From Sinobaca qinghaiensis (GTDB lineage Bacteria; Bacillota; Bacilli; Bacillales; Marinococcaceae): a stretch of 64,000 nucleotides of DNA. The first letter of the stretch is position 1; every line of letters begins with the position of its first letter. Below, in pieces: positions 1-9,140 of the stretch. Where the stretch lies: positions 1 to 64,000 of the forward strand of contig NZ_RAPK01000007.1 of assembly GCF_003610495.1 (NCBI RefSeq), in the 5' to 3' direction. The position numbers and the translations under genes were made by a program. The notes under the pieces are model-generated. The model was not told where the DNA came from and did no database searches. It worked only from the letters and a program-made list of their open reading frames with translations.

Positions 1-273
1 GCCGGCGGCCGCATCGACCGCGCCACCGGCCCGGCCGGCTCCGTGCTGTTCTTTGACTGCAACACCATGCACGGCTCATCCGGGAACATTTCCCCGTATG
101 CGCGCAGCAACGTGTTCTTTGTATTCAACTCCATCGAAAACAAGCTCACCCACCCGTTCTCCGGCCAGTCGCCGCGTCCGGAATTCCTGGCGAACCGCGA
201 GAACGTGAAGCCGATTACACCGGATAAAAGAAAGTTAACTGATATTACGGCTACGACCTCTTCTTCTTCATAA
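1..273 (+). CDS. ectD: Ectoine hydroxylase, C-terminal fragment
   Basis: The frame is open from the first base of the window and stops at 271-273, so only the last 90 residues are seen. They match the C-terminus of EctD, the Fe(II)/2-oxoglutarate dioxygenase that converts ectoine to 5-hydroxyectoine, a compatible solute. The FDCNTMHGSSGNISP stretch holds the distal iron-binding His and is followed by the R-N-V-F-F-V-FNS block typical of the family. The tail ends in a serine-rich stretch. The N-terminal part and any ectABC genes lie outside the window. The call is made from sequence recognition alone, but the motif is distinctive. Confidence 0.9.
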   Translation, partial: AGGRIDRATGPAGSVLFFDCNTMHGSSGNISPYARSNVFFVFNSIENKLTHPFSGQSPRPEFLANRENVKPITPDKRKLTDITATTSSSS

Positions 274-279
274 TCATAC

Positions 280-317
280 ACAGCGGACAGGCTTAGACCT
301 GTCCGCTGTTTTTTTTA
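280..317 (+). terminator. Rho-independent terminator of ectD
   Basis: An 11-bp perfect stem (ACAGCGGACAG at 280-290, CTGTCCGCTGT at 299-309) is followed by a T run. It begins seven bases after the ectD stop. Confidence 0.9.
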
Positions 318-406
318 TTTGTTTTTCCTGCGGCGCGGTTCATTCCTGGCAAAGGAGGGTATTCTATAAGAGGAGAAAACTAACAGCTGAGACGAGGGTT
401 AAAAAC

Positions 407-1315
407 ATGAAAATAGGATTAATCGGCATCGGTGATATTGCCAAAAAAGCATATCTTCCGGCGCTCATCCAGGCAAAAGACGTAGATCTTTATTTATGCT
501 CCAGAAATCGGGAGGCTTTAGAAGAAGCCGCCGCTACATTCCCCGGCTGCACAACATTTACCGATAGAGAAAGCTGGATTGAGAGCGGCATCGAAGCTGC
601 TTTTGTCAGCACGGCGACCGGCGCGCATGAGGAGATTGTTGACGAACTGCTCGATCACGGCATTCACGTATATGTGGATAAACCGATTACTTTTTACGGT
701 GAGGCTTCTGAACGACTGCTCGCAAAAGCAAAAGACAATAACCTTATTTTAATGGTGGGCTTTAACCGCCGGTATGCCCCGCCTTACCAGTCAATAAAAG
801 AAGTACCCGATCCCAACATGATCATTATGCAGAAAAATAGAGACCATCAGGCTGCTGAATTCCGCACGTTTATCGTAGAAGACTTTATCCATGTTATTGA
901 TACACTTCTATATTTATTTCCATATACGATCCAGGACATTCGTATTCGCGGCATGCAGAAGGATGGCCTCGTCCACCACGTGATGCTTGAGCTTGAAGCA
1001 GACGAAGGCACCGCCATCGGCATCATGAACCGAAATGCAGGAACTACAGAAGAAACCGTCGAGCTGATGAGCGAAAGCGAAACAAGAGTCGTGCACAATA
1101 TCAGCGACATCGTTACCCATCAGAATAAACAAATTAACAAACACCCTGTGAACGACTGGGAGCCGATGCTGCAAAAACGAGGCTTTTTCGGCATTACTGC
1201 TGCCTTTATTGAAGCGGTGCGCAAAGGAGCCGCCTCCTACACCGGCTATGAGGCAGATTCCAGGAGACATGCTATTGCGGAACAGATGGTGCAGAAACTC
1301 ATGAAAGAACAATAA
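407..1315 (+). CDS. Gfo/Idh/MocA family oxidoreductase
   Basis: 302-residue NAD(P)-dependent oxidoreductase of the Gfo/Idh/MocA type. The N-terminus carries the Rossmann GIGDIA nucleotide-binding loop (residues 6-11), then the family's Lys-Pro signature in VDKPIT near residue 98 and the GFNRRY motif near 120. Such enzymes act on sugars, inositols or related alcohols; the substrate cannot be read from sequence. It stands alone between two terminators. The start ATG has a weak site (GAGGG, 8 nt upstream); a stronger AAGGAGGG lies further upstream at 352-359 but has no matching start in this frame, so the region before the gene may include unrecognised leader sequence. Confidence 0.8.
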   Translation: MKIGLIGIGDIAKKAYLPALIQAKDVDLYLCSRNREALEEAAATFPGCTTFTDRESWIESGIEAAFVSTATGAHEEIVDELLDHGIHVYVDKPITFYGEASERLLAKAKDNNLILMVGFNRRYAPPYQSIKEVPDPNMIIMQKNRDHQAAEFRTFIVEDFIHVIDTLLYLFPYTIQDIRIRGMQKDGLVHHVMLELEADEGTAIGIMNRNAGTTEETVELMSESETRVVHNISDIVTHQNKQINKHPVNDWEPMLQKRGFFGITAAFIEAVRKGAASYTGYEADSRRHAIAEQMVQKLMKEQ

Positions 1316-1327
1316 TTAAGCCTTCTC

Positions 1328-1358
1328 ACAGACAGGGATCCCCTGTCTGTTTTTTTTT
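1328..1358 (+). terminator. Rho-independent terminator
   Basis: ACAGACAGGG (1328-1337) pairs with CCCTGTCTGT (1341-1350) around a 3-nt loop, followed by a T8 run. It ends the oxidoreductase gene. Confidence 0.9.
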
Positions 1359-1381
1359 ACATCTTATCCCGAAAAATTATT

Positions 1382-1409
1382 TTGCCTTTCTGTTTTCTCA
1401 TGCTAGTAT
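1382..1409 (+). promoter_or_regulatory. Putative sigma-A promoter of rocR
   Basis: TTGCCT (1382-1387) and TAGTAT (1404-1409) are separated by 16 nt. The -10 is preceded by TGC, an extended -10. Transcription would start near 1416, just before the palindrome at 1430-1448. Confidence 0.5.
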
Positions 1410-1429
1410 TTAAATAAATAATCTTTCTT

Positions 1430-1448
1430 ACGCAAAAAAAATTTGCAT
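1430..1448. promoter_or_regulatory. RocR-type palindrome (candidate enhancer and autoregulatory site)
   Basis: ACGCAAA (1430-1436), five A bases, TTTGCAT (1442-1448). This 7-5-7 palindrome has one arm mismatch and the geometry I recall for B. subtilis RocR upstream activating sequences (ATGCAAA-N5-TTTGCAT). It lies between the putative rocR promoter and the rocR start, where binding would repress rocR. No second copy is visible in the short rocR-rocF gap, so it is also the best candidate enhancer for the sigma-54 promoter about 1.5 kb downstream. Confidence 0.55.
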
Positions 1449-1472
1449 ATGTTTAGAAAGCGGGGATATAGG

Positions 1473-2873
1473 ATGGTTCTTTCGGAAACAATTTACCAGA
1501 CATTAATTCAGCATATGGATCTTGGCATCCATATAGTAGATGATACGGGGAAAACGGTTATTTATAACGAAAAAATGGCACAGATTGAAAATATGAACAG
1601 CCGTGATGTGCTGTACCGCAATATTTCTGATGTGTTTGCTTTTAATGAGGGACATGGAAGTACCCTCGAGCAGGCGTGGCGGAATGGCACGGAATCCCAT
1701 AAACCCCGCCAGACGTATTTAAATAACCAGGGAGTCGAGATTACTACAGTCAACCACACCTTCCCTGTCCGGGAAGGCGGACGAATTATCGGGGCAGTTG
1801 AAATAGCCAAGGATATTACAAAGCTGGAACGGATTCTTCAGGAAAACCGCAGCCAGAGCAGCCGAAAATACACGTTTCAGCATATTATTGGCAGCAGCCG
1901 CGAACTCATGGAAGCAGTAGAATTTGCGAGACGGGCCACCCGCACTACTTCCTCTGTCTTAATTATTGGAGAAACGGGCACAGGAAAGGAAATTTTCGCC
2001 CAGAGCATTCATAACGAAAGCAGCCGGGCCGCTAAGCCATTTATCAGCCAGAACTGCGCAGCCCTGCCGGACAGCCTGATTGAAAGTATACTGTTTGGTA
2101 CAAACAAAGGGGCGTTCACCGGTGCTTCTGACAGGCCGGGTCTGTTTGAACAGGCCGAAGGCGGTACGCTCCTGCTCGATGAGCTGAACTCATTAAGCCC
2201 GCACCTGCAGTCCAAACTGCTGCGCGTACTCCAGGAACGTACCATCCGAAGGATAGGCGGTACGAAAGATGTGGAAGTGGATATCCGGATTATCGCTACG
2301 ATGAATGAAGATCCCGTTGATGCGATTACCGAAAACCGGCTGCGCAAGGATTTATATTACCGCCTCGGTGTGGTCACACTTTTTATTCCGCCGCTGCAGG
2401 AGCGTAAAGCCGATATTGCGCCGCTCGCTGAATTTTTTACAGCAAAATATAACCGCTTATTTCAGCTGCATGTAACAGGACTTACGCCGGCAGTGGAGCG
2501 TTTGTTTCAGGAACACAACTGGCCGGGAAATGTCCGCGAACTCGAGCACGTCATTGAAGGCGCTATGAACGTAATCGAAACTGAAGAATTAATAGATACG
2601 AAGCACCTCCCTTTTCCCTTCCGAAACCGTCCTGTTCCGGATCATACTCCGGCAATTTCTACCGCAAAACAGCACGATCCTGCAGTCATTTCTCCCATCG
2701 AAGGGTCTCCCGGACTGCATGAATATTTATTTCAGGCTGAAAAGCAGTATGTAAAGCAGATTCTTGAAGAAAATAACTACAATATTAAACAGGCCGCGGG
2801 CATACTCGGCCTCAGCCGCCAGAGCCTGCAGTACCGTTTGAAAAAACTCGGCATCCAGAAAATATTAGTGTAA
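1473..2873 (+). CDS. rocR: RocR-like sigma-54-dependent activator
   Basis: 466-residue enhancer-binding protein. Order: N-terminal PAS-like sensor (about 1-115), AAA+ domain with Walker A GETGTGKE near 166-173 and the sigma-54-contacting GAFTGA near 213-218, Walker B LLLDEL, and a C-terminal Fis-type helix-turn-helix (KQAAGILGLSRQSLQYRL). In B. subtilis RocR senses ornithine or citrulline and activates arginine catabolic genes with SigL. The downstream rocF, rocD and rocA genes and a perfect -24/-12 element support the same role. TTG (1443) and ATG (1449) are possible earlier starts, but ATG 1473 has a GGGG site 7 nt upstream and gives the N-terminus expected for RocR. Confidence 0.88.
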   Translation: MVLSETIYQTLIQHMDLGIHIVDDTGKTVIYNEKMAQIENMNSRDVLYRNISDVFAFNEGHGSTLEQAWRNGTESHKPRQTYLNNQGVEITTVNHTFPVREGGRIIGAVEIAKDITKLERILQENRSQSSRKYTFQHIIGSSRELMEAVEFARRATRTTSSVLIIGETGTGKEIFAQSIHNESSRAAKPFISQNCAALPDSLIESILFGTNKGAFTGASDRPGLFEQAEGGTLLLDELNSLSPHLQSKLLRVLQERTIRRIGGTKDVEVDIRIIATMNEDPVDAITENRLRKDLYYRLGVVTLFIPPLQERKADIAPLAEFFTAKYNRLFQLHVTGLTPAVERLFQEHNWPGNVRELEHVIEGAMNVIETEELIDTKHLPFPFRNRPVPDHTPAISTAKQHDPAVISPIEGSPGLHEYLFQAEKQYVKQILEENNYNIKQAAGILGLSRQSLQYRLKKLGIQKILV

Positions 2874-2880
2874 TGAAAAG

Positions 2881-2909
2881 CAGAACGGATGCCGTCCGTT
2901 CTGTTTTTT
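2881..2909 (+). terminator. Terminator between rocR and rocF
   Basis: CAGAACGGA (2881-2889) pairs with TCCGTTCTG (2895-2903), followed by T6. It separates rocR from the roc operon, which therefore needs its own promoter. Confidence 0.88.
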
Positions 2910-2933
2910 AAAATTATTTATATCAGCATAAAG

Positions 2934-2951
2934 TTGGCACGAAGATTGCAT
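2934..2951 (+). promoter_or_regulatory. Sigma-54 (SigL) -24/-12 promoter of rocFDA
   Basis: TTGGCACGAAGATTGCAT matches the sigma-54 consensus TGGCAC-N5-TTGCA without mismatch. GG (2936-2937) and GC (2948-2949) are 10 nt apart, as required. The predicted start is near 2961, 33 nt before the rocF ATG. A RocR gene immediately upstream fits this promoter class. Confidence 0.92.
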
Positions 2952-2993
2952 TACTATATAAGAGAATCATACATACGTTTAAGGAGGACAACC

Positions 2994-3890
2994 ATGAAAC
3001 ATATTAGTATTCTGGGCGCTTCCATGGATCTGGGACAGCAGCGGCGCGGGGTTGATATGGGGCCAAGTGCGATCCGCTATGCCGGTGTCGTGGAACGGCT
3101 TCAGAACCTGGGCCATCAGGTTACAGATCTGGGCGACCTGGCGCCTCCGCTTTCTGCAAGCAACGCTTCCGAGTCCGAAAGCCTACGGAATTTAAGCCAG
3201 GTCGTTGAGGTAAATACAAGACTGGCTAAGGAAATAGACGATATTATCGCCTCCGGCAGCTTTCCTCTAACGCTTGGAGGGGATCACAGTATCGCCATTG
3301 GCTCAGTTGCCGGTGTTTCCGGCCATTATAAAAATCCAGGAGTGATCTGGTATGATGCCCATGCCGATCTGAATACGAGCAGTACTTCCCCATCCGGCAA
3401 TATTCACGGCATGCCACTGGCTGCTGCACTCGGCCTCGGTGAAGAACAGCTCAGCCATATCGGCGGAAGCGAGGCGAAGCTCCGTCCGGAAAATATCGTT
3501 ATTTTTGGCGCCCGTGCGCTCGATGATAGAGAAAAGCAGTTAATCAAACAGCTCGGCATCAAAGTGTATACGATGCATGAAATTGACCGTCACGGTATGA
3601 GTGCGATGATGGCAGAAGCTATTGCTTATCTTAAGGAAAAAACAGACGGTGTTCACCTTAGTCTCGATCTGGACGCGCTTGATCCTCAGCATGCACCCGG
3701 TGTCGGCACCCCCGTCGTCGGCGGGCTCAGCTACCGGGAAAGCCATCTGGCAATGGAAATGCTTGCCGAGGCAGAGATTATCACGTCTGCTGATTTTGTG
3801 GAAGTGAATCCTATATTGGATGAAAAAAACCGCACGGCCAAAGCCGCGGTAGATCTAATCGGCTCCCTTTTCGGCGAAAAGCTCTGCTAG
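2994..3890 (+). CDS. rocF: Arginase
   Basis: 298-residue ureohydrolase converting L-arginine to ornithine and urea in the cytosol. The binuclear manganese motifs are all present: GGDHS (about 95-99), DAHADLNT (about 121-128) and SLDLDALDP (from about 223). Length matches bacterial arginases. The ATG at 2994 has a strong AAGGAGG site; the frame is open further upstream, but that stretch overlaps the terminator and promoter. First gene of rocF-rocD-rocA. In B. subtilis rocF sits at the end of rocDEF, so gene order differs and no rocE permease is linked here. Confidence 0.95.
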   Translation: MKHISILGASMDLGQQRRGVDMGPSAIRYAGVVERLQNLGHQVTDLGDLAPPLSASNASESESLRNLSQVVEVNTRLAKEIDDIIASGSFPLTLGGDHSIAIGSVAGVSGHYKNPGVIWYDAHADLNTSSTSPSGNIHGMPLAAALGLGEEQLSHIGGSEAKLRPENIVIFGARALDDREKQLIKQLGIKVYTMHEIDRHGMSAMMAEAIAYLKEKTDGVHLSLDLDALDPQHAPGVGTPVVGGLSYRESHLAMEMLAEAEIITSADFVEVNPILDEKNRTAKAAVDLIGSLFGEKLC

Positions 3891-3941
3891 ACAGAAGGCC
3901 GCTGGTCGCAGGAAAACTATAAATATAAAGGAGAGAGCACA

Positions 3942-5147
3942 ATGACAGCATCTATTTCCACCACTTCTATCATTGAACAGACCGAACAATACGGCGCCCA
4001 TAATTATAAGCCGCTTCCGATTGTTATTACCAAAGCGAAAGGAGTATGGGTTGAGGATCCGGAGGGAAACCGCTACATTGATATGCTGAGCGCCTACTCT
4101 GCGGTAAATCAGGGTCACTGCCACCCTAAAATTATCCGCGCCCTGCAGGAGCAGGCAGAAAAAGTAACCCTTACCTCACGCGCTTTTCACAGCGAGCCGC
4201 TCGCTCCGTTTTATGAAAAAGTAGCTGCGTTAACGCACAAAGATATGATTCTGCCGATGAATACGGGAGCAGAAGCTGTGGAAACCGCCATTAAGGCCGT
4301 CCGCCGCTGGAGCTATGAAAAAAAAGGGATTGAACAGGACCGTGCAGAAATCATTGCTTGTGAAAACAATTTTCACGGCAGAACCATGACCGCCGTGTCG
4401 CTTTCTTCCGAACTAGAAAACAAGCAGGCATTCGGTCCGGTGCTGCCCGGCATTAAGCTGATTCCCTATGGCGATGCCGAAGCACTGCGGGAAGCTATCA
4501 CACCGCAGACCGCCGCTTTCCTTGTGGAGCCGATTCAGGGAGAAGCAGGTATTGTCATCCCCCCGGAAGGGTTTCTAAAAGAAGCCTCTGCAATCTGCCG
4601 GGAACAGAATGTCCTGTTTGTTGCAGATGAAATTCAGTCCGGACTCGGCCGTACCGGCAGAACCTTTGCCTGCGACTGGGAAGATGTCGTGCCTGACATG
4701 TATATTCTTGGTAAAGCGCTCGGAGGCGGGGTCTTCCCGATTTCCTGCGTTGCGGCCGATCACGATATCCTCGGCGTGTTTACCCCCGGCTCCCACGGCT
4801 CTACGTTCGGCGGCAATCCGCTCGCCTGCGCCGTATCCATTGCCGCGCTTGAAGTACTGGAAGAAGAACAGCTGGCAGAGCGGTCGCTCGAGCTTGGCAC
4901 GTACTTTAAACATAAGCTGAGCGCTATTGAGAACCCGATTATTAAAGAAGTACGCGGCCGCGGGCTTTTTATCGGCCTGGAGCTGACCGTACCTGCACGT
5001 GAATACTGTGAAAAACTAAAAGAAAAAGGTCTCTTATGCAAGGAAACCCATGAAACGGTGATCCGCTTTGCCCCGCCGCTCGTGATTGAGCAGGAGGACC
5101 TGGACTGGGCGATTTCCCGGATTGAAGACGTCTTTACTACAAACTAA
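3942..5147 (+). CDS. rocD: Ornithine aminotransferase
   Basis: 401-residue class-III PLP aminotransferase that moves the delta-amino group of ornithine to 2-oxoglutarate, giving glutamate semialdehyde/P5C. The PLP lysine is Lys258 in LGKALGGG; the upstream [11 protein letters not shown] block carries the PLP-contacting Asp. The N-terminus ([18 protein letters not shown]) is typical of RocD rather than N-acetylornithine aminotransferases. The AAAGGAGAG site lies 8 nt before the ATG. It follows rocF by 51 nt, and its stop codon overlaps the Shine-Dalgarno of rocA (TAAGGAGG), suggesting translational coupling. Confidence 0.95.
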   Translation: MTASISTTSIIEQTEQYGAHNYKPLPIVITKAKGVWVEDPEGNRYIDMLSAYSAVNQGHCHPKIIRALQEQAEKVTLTSRAFHSEPLAPFYEKVAALTHKDMILPMNTGAEAVETAIKAVRRWSYEKKGIEQDRAEIIACENNFHGRTMTAVSLSSELENKQAFGPVLPGIKLIPYGDAEALREAITPQTAAFLVEPIQGEAGIVIPPEGFLKEASAICREQNVLFVADEIQSGLGRTGRTFACDWEDVVPDMYILGKALGGGVFPISCVAADHDILGVFTPGSHGSTFGGNPLACAVSIAALEVLEEEQLAERSLELGTYFKHKLSAIENPIIKEVRGRGLFIGLELTVPAREYCEKLKEKGLLCKETHETVIRFAPPLVIEQEDLDWAISRIEDVFTTN

Positions 5148-5159
5148 GGAGGCTTTGCC

Positions 5160-6707
5160 ATGTACACTCCCTACAAGCACGAACCATTTACTGATTTTAC
5201 CGACGAAAAAAACCAACAGGCATTCACCCGTGCTCTTGAAACCATTGAAAAGTCCCTCGGCCGGGATTATCCGCTCGTAATTAACGGGGAAGCTGTCACG
5301 ACAGAAGATAAACTTGTTTCGATTAATCCGGCCAGAAAAGAAGAAGTAATCGGCCGTGTATCCAAAGCTACGACCGCTCATATTGACCAGGCCTTCCAGG
5401 CGGCGTCCATAGCGTTCGAAAGCTGGCGCTATACAAAACCGGAAGCCCGTGCGGAAATGCTGTTTCGGGCGGCAGCAATCATGCGCCGGCGCCGGCATGA
5501 ATTCTCTGCTCTCCTCGTAAAAGAAGCCGGCAAGCCGTGGAAAGAAGCAGACGCCGATACAGCCGAAGCGATCGACTTTATGGAATACTACGCCCGCCAG
5601 ATGATCGAACTGAAAGACGGCAAGCCGATTAACAGCCGCGAAGGCGAATACAATCAGTATGTGTACCAGCCGATCGGCGTAACGGTTTCGATTCCGCCGT
5701 GGAATTTTGCCTGCGCGATTATGGTAGGGATCACTGTAGCACCGCTCGTCAGCGGAAACACCGTGCTGTTAAAGCCGGCAGAGCCAACACCTGTCATTGC
5801 CGCTGAATTTGTTAACATTCTCCACGAAGCGGGCGTTCCAAAAGGTGTCGTAAACTTTGTGCCAGGCGATCCGGAAGCTATCGGCGATTACATGGTGGAT
5901 CATCCGAAGACGTCAATTATCAGCTTTACCGGCTCCCGTGCGACCGGTACGCGTATATATAACCGCGCGGCTGTTATTCAGGAAAATCAGTTTCATTTAA
6001 AGCGGGTTATTATTGAAATGGGCGGCAAGGACACCATTGTCGTCGACAGCGATGCCGACCTCGAAGTGGCAGCGGATGCTGTGATTCAGTCTGCTTTTGG
6101 TTTTTCCGGCCAGAAATGTTCCGCCGGTTCGCGCGTGATTGCCCATCAGGACGTGTATGAGGAGCTGCTCAGCATTATCGAGGAACGTACCCAGCGCCTC
6201 ACTGTCGGCGATCCTGTTGACTTCAAGCACTACATGGGTCCGGTCGTAAATCAGAAAGCCTTTGATAAAATTACCGGCTACATTGATATAGGCCGCAGGG
6301 AAGCACGGCTCGTAACGGGCGGCGAAAGCGATGACTCCACCGGCTACTTTATTCAGCCGACCGTGTTTGCAGATGCGACTCCCGACTCCCGTATTATGCA
6401 GGAGGAAATATTCGGCCCGGTGGTCGCATTCACGTCAGCGGAAAGCTATGAACAGGCGATTGAGATCGCCAACAACACCGAGTATGGCCTAACCGGCGCC
6501 GTGATCTCCCGTACGATCGAACATTTGGAATATGCCAAGCAGCGCTTTCACGTCGGTAACCTGTACTTTAACCGCAACTGCACCGGCGCTATCGTCGGGT
6601 ACCACCCATTCGGCGGCTTTAAAATGTCCGGTACCGATGCTAAAGCAGGCGGACCCGATTACCTTATCCAGCACATGCACCCGAAAACCGTCAGCCAGAT
6701 GCTGTAA
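5160..6707 (+). CDS. rocA: 1-pyrroline-5-carboxylate dehydrogenase
   Basis: 515-residue NAD-dependent aldehyde dehydrogenase oxidising P5C/glutamate semialdehyde to glutamate, the last step of arginine and proline catabolism. The catalytic Glu is about residue 286 (EMGGKD) and the nucleophile is Cys320 (GQKCSAGSR). Length matches the RocA/PutC-type group. It starts 12 nt after rocD with an AAGGAGG site overlapping the rocD stop. A strong bidirectional terminator follows, so rocFDA is one unit producing glutamate from arginine. Confidence 0.95.
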   Translation: MYTPYKHEPFTDFTDEKNQQAFTRALETIEKSLGRDYPLVINGEAVTTEDKLVSINPARKEEVIGRVSKATTAHIDQAFQAASIAFESWRYTKPEARAEMLFRAAAIMRRRRHEFSALLVKEAGKPWKEADADTAEAIDFMEYYARQMIELKDGKPINSREGEYNQYVYQPIGVTVSIPPWNFACAIMVGITVAPLVSGNTVLLKPAEPTPVIAAEFVNILHEAGVPKGVVNFVPGDPEAIGDYMVDHPKTSIISFTGSRATGTRIYNRAAVIQENQFHLKRVIIEMGGKDTIVVDSDADLEVAADAVIQSAFGFSGQKCSAGSRVIAHQDVYEELLSIIEERTQRLTVGDPVDFKHYMGPVVNQKAFDKITGYIDIGRREARLVTGGESDDSTGYFIQPTVFADATPDSRIMQEEIFGPVVAFTSAESYEQAIEIANNTEYGLTGAVISRTIEHLEYAKQRFHVGNLYFNRNCTGAIVGYHPFGGFKMSGTDAKAGGPDYLIQHMHPKTVSQML

Positions 6708-6710
6708 CAT

Positions 6711-6753
6711 AAAAAGCAGAAATCCTCCATTTATCGAGGATTTCTGCTTTTTT
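6711..6753. terminator. Bidirectional terminator between rocA and the ABC exporter
   Basis: AAAAAGCAGAAATCCTC pairs with GAGGATTTCTGCTTTTT around an 8-nt loop, with A and T runs on the two flanks. It serves rocA on the plus strand and the converging ABC permease gene, whose stop codon touches it. Confidence 0.92.
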
Positions 6754-7864
6754 AACTTCTGCGTTCCATTAAATTGATACCGATACCCATGCAGAGAACA
6801 CCAAACAGAATAAGCAGGGATAAAGGGCCGCCCAGTCCGGTAATTCCGTATCCAAGCGCCGAAGCATCATGCAGAGCCTGAATCCCATAGTATATCGGTG
6901 TCCCTTTGGATAATGCGAGCACAAACGAATTTGAGACGATTTCCAGCGGCCAGAAGGCTCCTCCGAGCATCGCCATCGAGGTGACGACAATAGGAATAAC
7001 CGCCTGCAGCTGCTGGGTTGTACGGACCAGTCCGATCAGCAGCATGCCGACAGAAACGACAGCAAACGTAAAGCAGGCTGTAATAACGGCTGTCGTTCCC
7101 AGAGGAATATTAACGTCATAACCGAGCACCCATTCAAAAAAGACAAAGATCATCATAATCTGCAGCATACCGAGTACAAAGCAGTACGCCAGTTGGCCCG
7201 CATATACTTCCCATTTTCGGAGCGGCGACACGATCATCCGGTCCCATGTACCCTGCCGCTTTTCGTCTACTACGTTGGAAAGGCTGAACATAATCGTGTA
7301 CATGGAAAAAAACAGCGTCATTCCAAACAGCGCCTGCAGGCTGGCGTTATATACAAACCCGCTTTCTTCCCCGCTTACTGAAGTTATCGTTAAATCAAGC
7401 GGCGGATGGTTCATTTCTTCCTGCACCCGTTCTCTTAGATCAGCTGTTCCTGTCTGCTCCTCTGCCTGCTGCAGCCTCTGTTCTTCCCTGAATACCTGAT
7501 TAGCATAACTGTCGACCAGCTGATGATCCTGATCTTCCACCGCAACCAGCATCCGGTAGTCATTTTCTCTTATTTCAAGCGCCAGGCTCCGGCTTCCGTC
7601 CATAATGTCCTTTCGTGCCTGCTCTTCATCCACCAGTTCAAAATGAAAGGAGTCCGAATCATTGAGCCTGTCTATCCAGCCGGCAGCCTCTGCTTCCTGC
7701 GCGCCTTCCCCTGTGTACGCATTGACTTCCATTTGTCCTCCCTGACTTCCCTGGTTGTTGCTTCCTAAGAAAAAGACAAACAACAGCGTAAGCACGAAAA
7801 ATGTAAGAACGAGATAAGGCTTCCGCCGCAGTCTTTTCCACTGTAAAAAGAATATAGCTTTCAT
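6752..7864 (-). CDS. lnrN: ABC-2 type permease, LnrN-like
   Basis: 370-residue ABC-2 permease: one N-terminal transmembrane helix after a basic start (WKRLRRKP), a large extracytoplasmic region, then five to six helices in the C-terminal half. It overlaps the preceding permease gene by 4 nt (ATGA), so the two are translationally coupled. With the upstream permease, ATPase, response regulator and kinase it has the same gene order as B. subtilis lnrJKLMN (yfiJKLMN), a linearmycin-type polyene resistance system. The assignment rests on gene order and domain type; the real substrate may be another membrane-active compound. Confidence 0.72.
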   Translation of the reverse strand: MKAIFFLQWKRLRRKPYLVLTFFVLTLLFVFFLGSNNQGSQGGQMEVNAYTGEGAQEAEAAGWIDRLNDSDSFHFELVDEEQARKDIMDGSRSLALEIRENDYRMLVAVEDQDHQLVDSYANQVFREEQRLQQAEEQTGTADLRERVQEEMNHPPLDLTITSVSGEESGFVYNASLQALFGMTLFFSMYTIMFSLSNVVDEKRQGTWDRMIVSPLRKWEVYAGQLAYCFVLGMLQIMMIFVFFEWVLGYDVNIPLGTTAVITACFTFAVVSVGMLLIGLVRTTQQLQAVIPIVVTSMAMLGGAFWPLEIVSNSFVLALSKGTPIYYGIQALHDASALGYGITGLGGPLSLLILFGVLCMGIGINLMERRS

Positions 7865-9129
7865 GAGGACACCGACCTCCTTCTTGGAAAGACCAGAAAG
7901 CTGATTATGGCTGCTGCAATGGAAACGAGACTAATTTGCATGATCGGCCATGCCAGCTCACTCCACCCAAACCCCTGCACCCAGCGTATATACGCATTCA
8001 TCGCCGCTCCATTAGGCGTCCAGCTCCCAAAGGCACTGATAAAGGCAGGCATACCGTCCAGTGGAAAGAAACTGCCTCCGGCAAACGCAAACAGTGTTAC
8101 AATGACGCCTGTAAAAACTCCTGAAGCCGTATCTGATTCGGTGCGGATTGACAAGGAAGTCAACAAGCCGCCTATACATCCTACACAGACTGCAAGAACG
8201 GCAGAAATACCGAGCATTCCTATCCAAAAGGAAAAAGAAGTTAGTTCAAAGGTTCGAAATACGAGAGCGGAAAGAATAAAGAGAATAGTCAGCTGTACAA
8301 AAGCAATCACAGCAGTGGATATGATTTTACCCGCCAGATATTTCCAGGTTTTTGTTCCGGATAAAATAATCCTGTTATACACCTGCTGCTGTTTTTCTAC
8401 GAAAGCCTTACTAGCTATTGTTCCCGCAACGTAAAGGACAAACATAACGGCCATTCCGATTGAATAATACTGCATCGCACTGACCGGCTCATTTTGGGAC
8501 AGTGTTTCGGTGCCGCCGATTTCTATTGAGGCAGCCTCCTCACCGCCGGCTCCGGCTGCAGCAATAGCACTTTCTGCGTTAAGATTATCTGTAAAGCCAG
8601 CCAGCAGATCTTCCATAATCGTTGTATTGATAGAGCCTTCGTCACTGACAAGCAGCTCCAGTTCGCTTCCATTTCCATTATTCATTAACATCGCATTCAG
8701 CGTATCTTCCGTAAAGTGTTCCGGAAAAGTAAGCACTGCATCTACATCCCCTGCACGAACAGCTGCTTGTGCGTCGCTTTGCTCCATCGTCTGCACGTGA
8801 ATCATTTCCGACAGTTCCGGATCTTCCAGCATATTGTTTAATAAACGGGCCGGATTCATGTGTTCAGCGGCGGCAGCTAGTTCTTCTTCCGCTTCCGGAG
8901 GCACTCCGCTGTTTCTGACCTGCTCCTGAAAAGCTGCGATGCCTTCCTGCTGCGCGTCCTCTTCGACTACAGCCAGCTGGATATCAATAGAAGATGTATC
9001 ACCTTCCATTACACCGCTCAGGGCCGTCCCGAGTATTCCCATGATGATGAAGGGCATGAGCAGCAGTGCCACAAGCTCCGAGCGGTCCCGAAGCATTATT
9101 TTAAAATCTTTAATAAGAAAAGGTCTCAC
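7861..9129 (-). CDS. lnrM: ABC-2 type permease, LnrM-like
   Basis: 422-residue ABC-2 permease with one N-terminal helix (ALLLMPFIIMGILG), a roughly 180-residue acidic outer domain and about five C-terminal helices. It starts with GTG at 9127-9129, preceded by a GGGGGGAG site on the minus strand. It follows the ATPase gene by 11 nt and overlaps the second permease by 4 nt. The pair would form the membrane pore of an LnrLMN-type exporter. Order and sizes favour LnrM; substrate is inferred only. Confidence 0.72.
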   Translation of the reverse strand: MRPFLIKDFKIMLRDRSELVALLLMPFIIMGILGTALSGVMEGDTSSIDIQLAVVEEDAQQEGIAAFQEQVRNSGVPPEAEEELAAAAEHMNPARLLNNMLEDPELSEMIHVQTMEQSDAQAAVRAGDVDAVLTFPEHFTEDTLNAMLMNNGNGSELELLVSDEGSINTTIMEDLLAGFTDNLNAESAIAAAGAGGEEAASIEIGGTETLSQNEPVSAMQYYSIGMAVMFVLYVAGTIASKAFVEKQQQVYNRIILSGTKTWKYLAGKIISTAVIAFVQLTILFILSALVFRTFELTSFSFWIGMLGISAVLAVCVGCIGGLLTSLSIRTESDTASGVFTGVIVTLFAFAGGSFFPLDGMPAFISAFGSWTPNGAAMNAYIRWVQGFGWSELAWPIMQISLVSIAAAIISFLVFPRRRSVSS

Positions 9130-9140
9130 GTTACTCCCCC

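Noticed and set aside
2889-2993. N-terminal extension of arginase
   Set aside because: The open stretch covers the terminator and the sigma-54 promoter; the strong ribosome site and the family N-terminus start at 2994.
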